NCBI RefSeq assembly: GCF_035917995.1
Contig: NZ_CP109131.1
Coordinates: 310,001-374,000, forward strand
DNA: 64,000 nucleotides
Origin: Streptosporangium sp. NBC_01755
GTDB taxonomy: Bacteria > Actinomycetota > Actinomycetes > Streptosporangiales > Streptosporangiaceae
Reading direction: 5' to 3'
The translations under genes and the position numbers were made by a program. Below are positions 25,602-34,630 of the stretch, in pieces. Numbering within the stretch: the first letter of the stretch is position 1; each line of letters starts with the position of its first letter. Below the pieces are notes generated by a model that did no database searches, was not told the origin of the DNA, and saw only the letters and a program-made list of their open reading frames with translations.

Positions 25602-26705
25602 TCACAGGTCCGTCAGCTTGCCCTCGTACTCCGGGTAGCTCATCGGTGACTTCGCCACGATCGAATCCTTGTTCTCGCCGGTCATCATGTCCTGGAAGAC
25701 GGTGTTCTTGAAAGTCGGGTTGCCGCCCTCGATCGCGGCGCGCACCGCCTCCGTGGCGAGCACCCCCGTCTCGGCCGCCGAGTAGTAGCGGGTCGCCGCC
25801 AGGTACGGCGTGCCCAGCCAGGTCAGCATCTCCGCATCCGCGTCGCTGGTGACGTGGGTGATGTTCTTGATGTCGTTCTGCTTCAGGTACGCGGAGACGC
25901 CGTTGCCCATCGCCGCGGCGTAGGACACGACCGTGGTCACGTCCGGGTGCGCCTGCAGCGCGCGCTCGACGACACCGACCGCCTTGCTACGGTCGAAGTA
26001 CCCCTGTTCGCGGAGCACAATCTGGAATCCGCTCCCCTTGAGCGATTCGTCCAGGCCCTGGTCGATCCGTTCCGAGAATCCCTGCCCGACCACGCCCTGC
26101 ACGACCACGACCTTGCCGGGCTTGGCGTTCTTCTTGAGCCAGTCGCCGATCAGCCGGCCGCCGCCGACGGAGTCGACGTGGGCGACGCCCTTGGCGTACT
26201 CGTCCAGCGGACCCGGTGCCGCCCACAGGGCGATGCCGGTCGGGATGCCCGCCGACTTGGCCTGTTTCACGGCCGACAGCACGGTGTCGACGGTGTTGGG
26301 CAGCACCACCAGCCCGGCGACGCCCTGCGAGATAAGGCTTTCGAGGTTCTTCAGTTCGGTCTGTACGTCGAAGTTGGCCTGTACGATCTTGAGGTTGTAC
26401 GAGGTGCCGTCCAGCACCTTGGCGACGCCCTCCGCGACGTACCTGGTGTACTCGACGAGGCCGTTGAGCGATACCCCGATCGTCTTGCCGGAACCGATCC
26501 CCGCCGCGGAGCCGATCGCCGCGGAACCGGTCGGCGCGGAGCCGGTCGGCGCGGAGCCGGTCGGCGCGGAGCCGGTCGACGACCCGCAGGCACTGAGGAT
26601 CGGGGTGAGCAGTCCCAGTCCGCCGAGTGCGGCGGCGCCGGTGAACAGTGTCCGTCGGCTGATGCCCGTCATCGCGGCACCGGATACGGGTTCTTGCTGG
26701 GTCAT
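25602..26705 (-). CDS. ABC importer substrate-binding lipoprotein (sugar/nucleobase type)
   Basis: The 367-residue protein has a Tat-type signal (ISRRTLFTGAAALGG) ending in a lipobox (ILSAC), then a short linker in which GSAPT is repeated three times, encoded by three exact 15-bp repeats at 26529-26573. The rest is a type-I periplasmic-binding (RbsB/LacI-like) domain: KTIGVSLNGLVEYTRYVAEGV, ESLISQGVAGLVVLPN and HVDSVGGGRLIGDWL. It should capture a small ligand at the cell surface for the adjacent RbsC/RbsA-like parts. Given the neighbours, the ligand may be an N-heterocycle or nucleoside-like compound rather than a sugar. ATG 26705 follows GGAG. Confidence 0.87.
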   Translation of the reverse strand: MTQQEPVSGAAMTGISRRTLFTGAAALGGLGLLTPILSACGSSTGSAPTGSAPTGSAPTGSAAIGSAAGIGSGKTIGVSLNGLVEYTRYVAEGVAKVLDGTSYNLKIVQANFDVQTELKNLESLISQGVAGLVVLPNTVDTVLSAVKQAKSAGIPTGIALWAAPGPLDEYAKGVAHVDSVGGGRLIGDWLKKNAKPGKVVVVQGVVGQGFSERIDQGLDESLKGSGFQIVLREQGYFDRSKAVGVVERALQAHPDVTTVVSYAAAMGNGVSAYLKQNDIKNITHVTSDADAEMLTWLGTPYLAATRYYSAAETGVLATEAVRAAIEGGNPTFKNTVFQDMMTGENKDSIVAKSPMSYPEYEGKLTDL

Positions 26706-26736
26706 TACTTTCTCCGTTTCGTTCGGGCCGGCCGGG

Positions 26737-27753
26737 TCAGGCACGTCGCTGGACCTTGCGGCGTCTACGGAAGTCGGCCCCGGCGGTCACCGACACGGCC
26801 GCGATGAGGATCGCGCCGAAGACGAACTGGTCGTAGGAGTCGGGAACGCTCAGGAACGTCAGCGAGCTGGTGACGACACCGAGCACGAGCACACCGAGCA
26901 GACTTCCCAGGATCGAGCCGCGGCCGCCGGCCAGCGAGGCGCCACCCAGCACGATCGCCGCGATGACGACGAGTTCGAGCCCGACGCCCGCCCGAGGATC
27001 GCCGGCGCCGACCCGGCCGGTGATAACGACCGCGGCCAGGCCGGCGAGCGTGCCGTTGAGGACAAAAATCGCGATCTTCGTCCGGGTGGTCGCGATACCG
27101 GAGAGGAAGGCGGCTTCCTCGTTCGCGCCGAGCGCGAAGACGTTACGGCCGAACCGGGTGAAATGCAGCAGTACACCGCCGACGATCACGCAGAGCAGCC
27201 AGATCAGGGTCGGGGTACGCAGGCCGAGGAAGCTGCCCGTCTGCAGCCAGTCCAGGCCGGTCGGCAGCGGAATCGGAGTGCTCTTCGCCACGGTCAGCGC
27301 GATCGAGGCGAAGACCGCCAGGCCGCCGAGCGTCAGGATGAACGGTGGAACCCGCAGCAGCGACACGAGCAGGCCCCACAGCGCTCCGGAGGCCGCACCG
27401 ACCAGGACCGCGACCAGCACGATCACGACGTCGGGCACCTCGCCCACCACCAGCTTCGCGGTGAGGACACTGCCCAGCGAGACCAGGCTGCCCACGGAGA
27501 GGTCCAGCTGGCCACCGACGAGCAGGAAGGTCTGGCCCACCGCGAGAATGCCCAGCACCGAACTGGCGACCAGCATCCGCTCCAGGTTCATGGTCGACAG
27601 GAAGGCGCCGTTGCGAGAGGAGGCGAGCGCCGACAGGGCGATGATGATCACCAAGAGCGGCAGATAGACCTGGAGGTGCTCGCGAACCGCCGGAGTGAGC
27701 CACTTTCGCCGGGCGGTCGTCGGGAGGACCACCTGAGTCTGCGTTGCCGACAT
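26737..27753 (-). CDS. ABC importer permease (RbsC-like)
   Basis: The 338-residue membrane protein has about nine or ten helices and the branched-chain-amino-acid/ribose permease family motifs LEGGQLDLSVG-like VGGQLDLSVGSLVSLG, ALGANEEAAFLSGI (the EAA-type ATPase contact) and VLGGASLAGGRGSILGSLLGVLVLG. It forms the membrane channel with the double ATPase upstream. ATG 27753 starts one base after the ATPase stop. The 31-bp gap to the binding protein keeps all three import genes in one transcript. Confidence 0.88.
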   Translation of the reverse strand: MSATQTQVVLPTTARRKWLTPAVREHLQVYLPLLVIIIALSALASSRNGAFLSTMNLERMLVASSVLGILAVGQTFLLVGGQLDLSVGSLVSLGSVLTAKLVVGEVPDVVIVLVAVLVGAASGALWGLLVSLLRVPPFILTLGGLAVFASIALTVAKSTPIPLPTGLDWLQTGSFLGLRTPTLIWLLCVIVGGVLLHFTRFGRNVFALGANEEAAFLSGIATTRTKIAIFVLNGTLAGLAAVVITGRVGAGDPRAGVGLELVVIAAIVLGGASLAGGRGSILGSLLGVLVLGVVTSSLTFLSVPDSYDQFVFGAILIAAVSVTAGADFRRRRKVQRRA

Positions 27754-27754
27754 A

Positions 27755-29236
27755 TCAGCTTCCTAGTTCCATCTCGAAGATTCGGTGCTCGGTGGCGCTC
27801 TCGCCGTCAAGCTCACCGGCGATCCGGCCGTCCCGCATCACCACGACGCGGTCGGCGATGCAGCAGATCTCCTGGTATTCGGTCGAGAACACCACCACCG
27901 CGTCACCGGCAACGGCCCGCTCGCGAAGCAGCCGGTAGATCTCGGACTTGGACGGGATGTCGACTCCGGCTGTGGGTTCGTCCAGGACCAGGACGTCGCT
28001 ACCGACCTGGAGCCAGCGGGCGAGGATGACCTTCTGCTGGTTGCCGCCGCTCAGTCCTCTGATCGGCGCGCGGACGTCGGAGAGTTTCACGGACAGCCGC
28101 CGGCAGACCTCGGCTGTCCGACGCGCCGCCGAGAGGGGGTTGAAGGCGGGAGCTCGCAGCATGCCGTTCTCGGCGAGCAGGGCGTTCTCGATAATGGAGC
28201 GATCCAGCATCAGGCCCTCACGCTTGCGGTCGGCCGGCAGGAAGCCGACGCCCGCCCGGGTCGCCGCCCGGCGTCCGCTCCGGTGCCCGTCCAGAATCCG
28301 CACCGTGCCGGACGTCGGCTGAATGGCGCCCGCCATCAGTTGCGCGACCTCGCGGCTGCCGCAGCCGACCGCCCCGGTCACCACCAGCACCTCGCCCCGG
28401 TGCGCCTTCAGGCTCACCGACCGGACGGCTCCGCCGAAGCAGGCGTCCTTGAGCTCTATCGCCACCGGGCCGGGGGTCGCGGCGCCCTCGTGGATGTCGG
28501 CACGTCGCATCGAGACCTCGTCGCCGAACATGTGGCTGATCAGTTCGCCGGTCGTCACCTCCGCGACCAGGCCGTCGTGGACCTTCGTCCCGTCGCGTAG
28601 CACCGTGTAGTCGTCGGCGAGCTCTATCACCTCGTCGAGGTGATGGCTGATGTAGATGACCGCGATGCCGCTGTCGCGCACCTGCCGTACGACCGAGAAC
28701 AGCTGGTCGATCTCCGCGCGGTGCAGGGTCGCCGTCGGCTCGTCCATGATGATGCACTTGGCATCCGCGCACACCGCCCGTGCCAGTTCGAGCAGCTGCA
28801 TCTGGGCGACGCTGAGGGTCCAGGCGGGGGCATCGGGGTCGAGGTCGGCTCCGACTCGCGCCAGTCGCCGACCGGCCTCGCGGGCCACCCCGCGACCGGT
28901 GACCAGACCGAACCTGCCCCGAGGCGGCAGATCGAGCAGAACGTTGTCCGCGACGGTCCTGGTGAGCGCGATCTGGCGCTCCTGGTGCAGCACCCGCACC
29001 CCGGCGGCCCTGGCGGACCGCGGCGTGAGCCGCTGCCGGCGACCGTCCACCAGGAGTTGACCCGCGTCCGGCTGCAGTGCGCCGGAGGCGATTTTGATGA
29101 GTGTCGACTTGCCCGCGCCGTTCTCACCCAGCAGAGCGTGAACGCGGCCGGCGAAAGCGGTGAGCGAGACGTCCTTGAGTGCCCGCGCGCCAGGAAAGGA
29201 TTTCTCCACATTGCGCAGTTCTAGCGTGGCGCGCAT
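27755..29236 (-). CDS. ABC importer double ATPase (RbsA-like)
   Basis: The 493-residue protein has two ATPase halves. The first has Walker A GENGAGKST (~38-46), signature LSVAQMQ and Walker B IIMDEPTATL. The second has the degenerate Walker A GAVGCGSREV that is normal for RbsA second halves, signature LSGGNQQKV and Walker B LVLDEPTAGVD. It energises the importer. ATG 29236 has AAGGGG eight bases upstream, and a good TTGACA/TAAACT promoter sits 53-80 bases further up, so it heads the transport-catabolic transcript. A hairpin separates it from the IclR gene. Confidence 0.9.
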   Translation of the reverse strand: MRATLELRNVEKSFPGARALKDVSLTAFAGRVHALLGENGAGKSTLIKIASGALQPDAGQLLVDGRRQRLTPRSARAAGVRVLHQERQIALTRTVADNVLLDLPPRGRFGLVTGRGVAREAGRRLARVGADLDPDAPAWTLSVAQMQLLELARAVCADAKCIIMDEPTATLHRAEIDQLFSVVRQVRDSGIAVIYISHHLDEVIELADDYTVLRDGTKVHDGLVAEVTTGELISHMFGDEVSMRRADIHEGAATPGPVAIELKDACFGGAVRSVSLKAHRGEVLVVTGAVGCGSREVAQLMAGAIQPTSGTVRILDGHRSGRRAATRAGVGFLPADRKREGLMLDRSIIENALLAENGMLRAPAFNPLSAARRTAEVCRRLSVKLSDVRAPIRGLSGGNQQKVILARWLQVGSDVLVLDEPTAGVDIPSKSEIYRLLRERAVAGDAVVVFSTEYQEICCIADRVVVMRDGRIAGELDGESATEHRIFEMELGS

Positions 29237-29288
29237 GCCATACCCCTTATTCGCTGGGCGGATACCGTGTTCGCTAGTCGATGATGAG

Positions 29289-29316
29289 AGTTTAGGGCGA
29301 GAAGTACCCGTGTCAA
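29289..29316 (-). promoter_or_regulatory. Sigma70-type promoter of the transporter/catabolic operon, with adjacent half-site
   Basis: On the minus strand TTGACA (29316-29311) and TAAACT (29294-29289) are spaced by 16 bases, and the predicted start falls about 45 bases before the RbsA-like ATG. Just upstream of the -35, at 29327-29334, lies CACTGAAG, matching the core of the repeats at the HyuA/CoxG divergent promoter. The same IclR regulator may act here. Confidence 0.65.
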
Positions 29317-29414
29317 TAGGTCTCACCACTGAAGTTCTTTTCCGGTGAGGTCGCCTGTGACCAGGGACGCGGCTCCTACGCTGCGACGATGCCCGCGACG
29401 CGACGCCGCGATCA

Positions 29415-29466
29415 CCGGTCGGCGGCGACCGCCACGTCACGACGCGGCGGCATCGCCGCCGACCGG
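29415..29466 (-). terminator. 14-bp-arm hairpin between the IclR and RbsA-like genes
   Basis: CCGGTCGGCGGCGA (29415-29428) is the exact inverse of 29453-29466, with a 24-base loop, 43 bases past the IclR stop codon. Its place before an independent promoter suggests it ends the IclR transcript. No U-tract is present. Confidence 0.55.
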
Positions 29467-29508
29467 GTCCGGTGTGGCGATGTGGGAGCGAAACCGAGTG
29501 GTGGCGGA

Positions 29509-30351
29509 TCAGGCCTGGTAGCGGAGGTTGCGCATCGGCTGCCAGCCGATGCCCAGCGAGAGCGCCTGGGCCAGTCGCTGGACCGCGTCGGTGACCACGA
29601 CCTGGTTCTGGCCACCGTCGAGATGGGCTCGCGAGACGACCGCGCAGACCGCCGCGACCACCGCGCCCTCACTGTCGAACACGGGCGCGGACACCGAGCC
29701 GGTGAAGGTCTGCACGTCACCCATGGTGACGGCGTAGCCCTGTTTCCTGACGGTGGCGAGCACCTCGCGAAGCTCCTTCGGATCGGTGATCGATCCGGGA
29801 GTCAGCGCGATGAGATCGCCGGCCAGATATTCCTCGATGAATTCATCGGGCTCGTAGGCCAGTAGCACATGGCCTTTCGAGCCGGTATGCAGCGGGAAAT
29901 GGTAACCATAGGTGGTTCTGGTGATGATTTCGCCGGACAGCGCCTCATGGGAGTAAAGGACCACCGCGATGCCCTCACTCCGTTCGACCAACTGGAAAAC
30001 GGCGAACGGGGTGTCCTGGGTCGCGCGGTTCATCAACGGGATGGCCAGTTCGAGCAGTCGGTGCCCGACCAGGTAGGTGGAGCCCAGCAACCACGTGCGC
30101 CGGCCGATCCTGAAGACACCGGACGCGTCCCGCTCCAGGAACTGGTCCGCCTCCAGTTGCGACAGCGTGCGGTGCAGCGTCGCCCACGACATGCCCAGCG
30201 CCTCGGCGGCTTCGGAGGCGCGCATCGGCTGCTGGGACAGCAACTCCATGACCCGCAGCGCGCGGGAGACTCCCTGTAGCGTCGGTTTCGCCCGACCGGC
30301 GGAGTCGGTGGGCTGCCCAGAGGACTTCGCGGTGCGTCGCGCCACGTTCAC
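29509..30351 (-). CDS. IclR-family transcriptional regulator
   Basis: The 280-residue protein has an N-terminal winged helix (GVSRALRVMELLSQQPMRASEAAEALGMSWATLHRTLSQLEADQFL, ~28-73) and a C-terminal IclR effector domain with GSKGHVLLAY and a late VSAPVFDSEGAVVAAVCAVVSRAHL. IclR regulators commonly control aromatic and heterocycle catabolism next door. It sits between HyuAB and the importer genes, all on the minus strand, and is the obvious candidate to bind the CRCTGAASGGA sites at 34,453-34,577. GTG 30351 is preceded by AAGGGAG. A tandem 15-bp repeat lies immediately upstream of it. Confidence 0.88.
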   Translation of the reverse strand: MNVARRTAKSSGQPTDSAGRAKPTLQGVSRALRVMELLSQQPMRASEAAEALGMSWATLHRTLSQLEADQFLERDASGVFRIGRRTWLLGSTYLVGHRLLELAIPLMNRATQDTPFAVFQLVERSEGIAVVLYSHEALSGEIITRTTYGYHFPLHTGSKGHVLLAYEPDEFIEEYLAGDLIALTPGSITDPKELREVLATVRKQGYAVTMGDVQTFTGSVSAPVFDSEGAVVAAVCAVVSRAHLDGGQNQVVVTDAVQRLAQALSLGIGWQPMRNLRYQA

Positions 30352-30358
30352 CCACTCC

Positions 30359-30388
30359 CTTCCCGGCCCCGAGCTTCCCGGCCCCGAG
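30359..30388. repeat. Tandem duplication of 15 bp upstream of the IclR gene
   Basis: CTTCCCGGCCCCGAG occurs twice in direct succession immediately before the ribosome-binding site of the regulator gene. It could alter leader structure or be a simple slippage product. No function can be assigned. Confidence 0.5.
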
Positions 30389-30501
30389 CGGTAGATATGC
30401 GGACCCGGCCCGCGGCAGTGGCGATTCTAACGCACGACAACGATCTACGGACGGAGTCCGGCGGGGGAGGACCGGGCCCGGGCCGCCTCCCCCGTCTGGG
30501 C

Positions 30502-32370
30502 TCATCCGGTGACGGCCGGCCAGTCGTCCGGATCGGACCACCCCTCGGGCCAGACCAGGCCACCGGCGCTCTGTACCTTGCGGAAGTGCTCGCCGCGGTC
30601 GAACATGCCGAGCGTGTCACGACCGCGCCGCCGTTCGTCCCTGAGGCGCTCGGTGGCGTCGGCGTCGACCACCAGATCGTTTCCGGTTCCGGTCACCACC
30701 ACCCCGTACTCGGATTCGGCGGCCTCGGGAGTGACGAGACCGCACAGCACGTCGTAGTGAACCAGCTCGGTCTCCCGATCCAGCGGGTCTCCCCAGCCAC
30801 CGCCGCCTGTCGTCCACAGGCGCACCAGATCACCGGCGCGCACCGGCACGTCGTCGACCATCCCCGGCAGCGACCGCGGGCCGCCGCCGTCGCTCTCGAT
30901 GGACACCCCGTACGGCTGGCCGGCGACTCCACCGTTCACCCCGTAGGGAGCGAGCTCGGAGCGGTCCGCGTTGGACAGCAGGAAACAGTCGCGCAGCGCC
31001 CGAACCCGCTTGTCGTAGCCGAACCCGCCCCTGCGCTTGCCCGCGCCGGCCGAGTCGGTCTGCAGCGCGAGGCTCTCGACCAGCACGGGATAGCGCTGCT
31101 CGGAGAATTCAGCGGGCAGGTTACGGGAGTTCGGCACGATGTGCACCACGTCGCTGCCGTCGGCCCAGGGGCGCCCAGGGCCGCCGCCGCCGAGCACCTC
31201 GCGGAACAGGCTCAGCTTGCCGTCGCTCTCGCGGCTGTGCATGCCCCAGATGCGGATGGTCTCGTGGTCCGCGGGCATCTTCCCGCCGGTCGCCTTGGCG
31301 AGGACTCCGGCGAAGATGCCCAGGGAGCGGATCAGGATGAAGAACCGGAGCCCGGTGGGACGCCCGAAATGCGGGGTGACCAGGGTGCCCTTCTCCGGGA
31401 ACCTCACATCGAGAACGTCGAGGATCCCCTCGTTGATGTCGATCTCGGCCGCACGCTCGGGGGAGTCCGCCAGGCAGCGCAGCACCGGTCCCAGCCACTT
31501 GCGAACGAAACGCCCCTCGCAGTAGTCGATCGCCCAGTTGATCGGCCCCTCGGCCTCCGGGTCGGTACCGGTGAAGTCAAGTGTGATCTTCTCCGCGGTC
31601 TTGGTCATGGTGATGCGCATCGCGAACAGCTTGCGGGTGAAACCGTCGGACTCGATGTAGTCCTCGAAGGTGTACACCCCATCGGCGATCTTGGGCAGCA
31701 GTTCCCTGCGGATCGTCTCGGCGCAGTTGTCGATGATGGAGTCGAACGCGCTCTCCAGGGTCTCGACACCGTACCGCTCGGCGAGCTCGATGAGCCGGCG
31801 GGAGCCCAGCTGGCAGGCGCCGATCTCGGAGTCGATGTCGCCGCGCAGGTGCTCGGGGAGCCGCGAGTTGCGCTCGATGATCCTGAAAGCGGTCTCGTTC
31901 AGCACGCCCCGGTCGTAGAGCTTGGCCGGCGGAACCACCAGACCCTCGCCCCACTGGTCACGGACCTGCACCGGCAGGCTGCCCGGCACGCAGCCGCCGA
32001 CGTCGTCGTGATGGCCGAAGACCTGGGCGAATCCCAGCAACCGGCCCTCGTGGAAGATCGGCACGGTGGTGCACAGGTCCGGGACGTGACCACACGAACC
32101 GGAGCTGTTGTACGGATCGTTCCAGAAGAACACGTCTCCGGGGTTGATGTCGTCGCCGAAGAACTCGAACACCGGCTCGACCAGCGAGCCGTACGACCGG
32201 CCGGTGAGCTTGCGCCCCTTGGCGTCGTACAGACCGACCCGGTAGTCGTGCTGGTCCCGGATCATCGGGGACCGGGCGGCTCGCTCGACGGCCGCCTCGA
32301 TCTCGACCTCGGCCGAGCGGATCGTTCCGGTGATGACTTCGAGCTCGATGGGTCCGAGTGTGGTTTTCAT
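30502..32370 (-). CDS. hyuB: Hydantoinase B / oxoprolinase B-type subunit
   Basis: The 622-residue protein belongs to the hydantoinase-B/oxoprolinase-B family: ITGTIRSAEVEIEAAVERAARSPMIRDQHDYRVGLYDAKGR near the start, GDVFFWNDPYNSSGSCGHVPDL, ITLDFTGTDPEAEGPINWA and a late GGGGWGDPLDRE. With HyuA it forms an ATP-dependent amidohydrolase that opens lactam or imide rings (5-oxoproline, N-methylhydantoin, caprolactam or related compounds). Its ATG overlaps the HyuA stop by four bases, so the two subunits are made together. Nearby Mo-hydroxylase and amidase genes suggest a hydroxylated N-heterocycle as substrate. Confidence 0.9.
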   Translation of the reverse strand: MKTTLGPIELEVITGTIRSAEVEIEAAVERAARSPMIRDQHDYRVGLYDAKGRKLTGRSYGSLVEPVFEFFGDDINPGDVFFWNDPYNSSGSCGHVPDLCTTVPIFHEGRLLGFAQVFGHHDDVGGCVPGSLPVQVRDQWGEGLVVPPAKLYDRGVLNETAFRIIERNSRLPEHLRGDIDSEIGACQLGSRRLIELAERYGVETLESAFDSIIDNCAETIRRELLPKIADGVYTFEDYIESDGFTRKLFAMRITMTKTAEKITLDFTGTDPEAEGPINWAIDYCEGRFVRKWLGPVLRCLADSPERAAEIDINEGILDVLDVRFPEKGTLVTPHFGRPTGLRFFILIRSLGIFAGVLAKATGGKMPADHETIRIWGMHSRESDGKLSLFREVLGGGGPGRPWADGSDVVHIVPNSRNLPAEFSEQRYPVLVESLALQTDSAGAGKRRGGFGYDKRVRALRDCFLLSNADRSELAPYGVNGGVAGQPYGVSIESDGGGPRSLPGMVDDVPVRAGDLVRLWTTGGGGWGDPLDRETELVHYDVLCGLVTPEAAESEYGVVVTGTGNDLVVDADATERLRDERRRGRDTLGMFDRGEHFRKVQSAGGLVWPEGWSDPDDWPAVTG

Positions 32371-34427
32371 GCCTGCCGCCTCACCATGATCAAGTTGCCG
32401 AAGGAGTCCGTCGAAGCCGCCCAGTTCGCGGGTACGACGACTGTGGCGCCGTACTCCTCGACCACGCAGGGGCCGCTGATCCGGCTGCCCGCGCCCAGCT
32501 CCGAGCGTTGGTAGATAGCGCAGTCCTGCCGGCCGACGCCTCGCCAGTAGACCTCGCGCCGCGCCGTCGGCTCGACGGGACCGGTCGAGGCGGGCACTCC
32601 CACCAGTTCCGGCCGGTGCAGCCGGCCGATCGCCTGCACCCGGAGGTTGACGATCTCGACCTCCTGCTTGCCCTCGTAGGAGAAGCCGTAGATCCGGTCG
32701 TGCTCGGCGTGGAACTCGGCCGTCACCGCGGCCAGTGAGTCCTCGTTCGAGACGCCGGCCGGGATCGACACGGATACCTCGTACCCCTCGCCGACGTACC
32801 GCAGGTCCGCGCCCCGGATCAGCTCCACCCGGGCGGCGTTGATGCCCTCTTCGGAGAGCTCGTCCCGGCCCTGTTGCTCCAGCTCCTGCCAGACCGGCGT
32901 CACCTCGGCGTCGACCCCGTCCGCCACCTGGCGGACGAACGTCCTGACGTAGTCGCGCTTGACGTCGGTCACCTGCAGGCCGAAGGCCGACAGGTTGCCG
33001 GGGTTCGGCGGGACCAGCACCGAGGTCATGCCGAGGAATTCGGCGACCTCCGTGGCGAGCAGCGGCCCCGCGCCACCAAAGGCGACCAGCGTGTAGTCAC
33101 CGGGGTCGCGGCCCTTGAGCGTCGACACCTGCCGGATGCCGGCCACCTGACCGGCCACCGCGACCTCCAGGACGCCGGCCGCGATCTCCTCGGCGGACAT
33201 GTCCCAGTTGGCGCCGAACTCGCGGAAGACGGAGTGCGCCGAGGCCCGGTCGAGCAGGAGATCGCCCCCCACCAGGGAGGCCGGGAAGTATCCCAGGACC
33301 GCTGCCGCGTCGGTCACCGTGGGCAGTTCACCACCGCGCCGGTAGCAGATCGGCCCGGGCACGGCACCCGCGCTCTTCGGACCGACCTTGAGCGCCCCGT
33401 TCGGACCGACCCACGCCAGCGAGCCACCGCCGGTTCCCACCGTGGCGATGTCGATCATCGGGATCTTCACCGGGTAGTTCTCGATCACGGTCTCACTGGT
33501 CAGCCGGATCGTCAGGTCCTCGATCAGCGCGACGTCGGTCGAGGTTCCACCGACGTCCAGCGTGATGATGTTCTTGATACCGGCGCTGCGCGCCGATTCG
33601 ACGGCGCCGAGCACGCCGCCGGCGGGCCCGGACAGCAGCATGGTGACCGGCTTTTCCCCGGCGGCACGCGCACTGACCACGCCACCGTTGGACTGCATGA
33701 TGAGGAAGGGCAGCTCGCCCGAGCGGGTACGAAGTTCCTGGTGTGCCCGGTCGAGGTAGGTGCGGCAGTACGGCTTGACCATCACGTCGAGCAGCGTGGT
33801 CATGGCGCGCTCGTACTCGCGGTACTCGGGCAGCACGGTGCTGGACAACGACACGAAGAGATCGGGGAACGCCTGCCTGAGCAGTTCCCCGATCCGCTGC
33901 TCGTGCATCGGGTTCGCGTAGGAGTGCAGCAGGCAGACCCCGAGCCGGGTCACCCCGGCGTCCACGAGTTCCCGCGCCGCGCTCAGCACCACCGCCTCGT
34001 CCAGCTCGCGATGGACCGAGCCGTCGTAGGTGAGCCGCTCGGGAACCTCGCGCACCAGGTGCAGCGGCACGATTCGCGGGGGCTTCACCCAGAAGAACGA
34101 GTTTCCGTAACCGTCGGGGACGGACTGGCGCGCGATCTCGATGATGTGCCTGAAGCCCTCGGTGACGAGCAGGCCGATGCCGCCGAACTCGTGCTCCAGG
34201 ACGGCGTTCGTCGCCGTGGTGGTGCCGTGCACGACCATCTCGACGCTGTCGAAGCCGCGGTTCGCCTGGGTGAGGACCTTCTCGATACCGGTGAGCAATG
34301 CCCTGCTTGGATCCTCCCGGTCGCTTGGGGTCTTGACGACGTGAACGTCGCCGGTCTCCCCATCGATGCCGATCACGTCCGTGAACGTGCCCCCGGTGTC
34401 CACCGAGATCCGCAAAGTATTGGCCAC
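32367..34427 (-). CDS. hyuA: Hydantoinase A / oxoprolinase A-type subunit
   Basis: The 686-residue ATP-binding subunit begins with RISVDTGGTFTDVIGID, has VHGTTTATNAVLEHE and LSGPAGGVLGAVESARSAG, then LDVGGTSTDVALIED, all signature stretches of the HyuA/oxoprolinase-A actin-like fold. It supplies ATP-driven activation of the ring carbonyl for hydrolysis with HyuB. The start is GTG 34427 because AGGAG sits seven bases upstream; the alternative 13 codons earlier has no such site. The gene heads this operon from a TTGACA/TACTGT promoter overlapped by repeated operator-like elements. Confidence 0.9.
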   Translation of the reverse strand: MANTLRISVDTGGTFTDVIGIDGETGDVHVVKTPSDREDPSRALLTGIEKVLTQANRGFDSVEMVVHGTTTATNAVLEHEFGGIGLLVTEGFRHIIEIARQSVPDGYGNSFFWVKPPRIVPLHLVREVPERLTYDGSVHRELDEAVVLSAARELVDAGVTRLGVCLLHSYANPMHEQRIGELLRQAFPDLFVSLSSTVLPEYREYERAMTTLLDVMVKPYCRTYLDRAHQELRTRSGELPFLIMQSNGGVVSARAAGEKPVTMLLSGPAGGVLGAVESARSAGIKNIITLDVGGTSTDVALIEDLTIRLTSETVIENYPVKIPMIDIATVGTGGGSLAWVGPNGALKVGPKSAGAVPGPICYRRGGELPTVTDAAAVLGYFPASLVGGDLLLDRASAHSVFREFGANWDMSAEEIAAGVLEVAVAGQVAGIRQVSTLKGRDPGDYTLVAFGGAGPLLATEVAEFLGMTSVLVPPNPGNLSAFGLQVTDVKRDYVRTFVRQVADGVDAEVTPVWQELEQQGRDELSEEGINAARVELIRGADLRYVGEGYEVSVSIPAGVSNEDSLAAVTAEFHAEHDRIYGFSYEGKQEVEIVNLRVQAIGRLHRPELVGVPASTGPVEPTARREVYWRGVGRQDCAIYQRSELGAGSRISGPCVVEEYGATVVVPANWAASTDSFGNLIMVRRQA

Positions 34428-34452
34428 GTGATCGCTCCTATTGACTCGTATC

Positions 34453-34578
34453 CGCTGAACGGACATACTATGCGCTGAAGGGACAGTAGCTTTACCAAAG
34501 GTCCACTGTCAACGGAACATCTGGCGGTCAAGCAGTAGGGATTTTCTTCACTGAACGGATCTCACATCCCTTCAGTGA
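34453..34578. promoter_or_regulatory. Divergent HyuA/CoxG control region with four CRCTGAASGGA half-sites
   Basis: Two direct copies, CGCTGAACGGA (34453-34463) and CGCTGAAGGGA (34473-34483), start exactly 20 bp apart. Two more form a palindrome with 11 of 12 arm positions matching (34548-34559 and 34567-34578, 7-bp spacer). The HyuA promoter on the minus strand reads TTGACA (34512-34507), 18 bases, TACTGT (34488-34483), so the direct copies cover its -10 and start. The palindrome lies toward CoxG. A direct repeat plus a palindrome resembles PcaU/PobR-type IclR sites. Confidence 0.65.
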
Positions 34579-34630
34579 GTGCGGGACTCGCTGCTGTCAC
34601 CGTCCCCACGACCCTCGTCTGGAGTACCCG

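Noticed and set aside
32874..34478. A 534-codon plus-strand frame opposite HyuA
   Set aside because: Antisense shadow of a conserved gene; no motifs or ribosome site.
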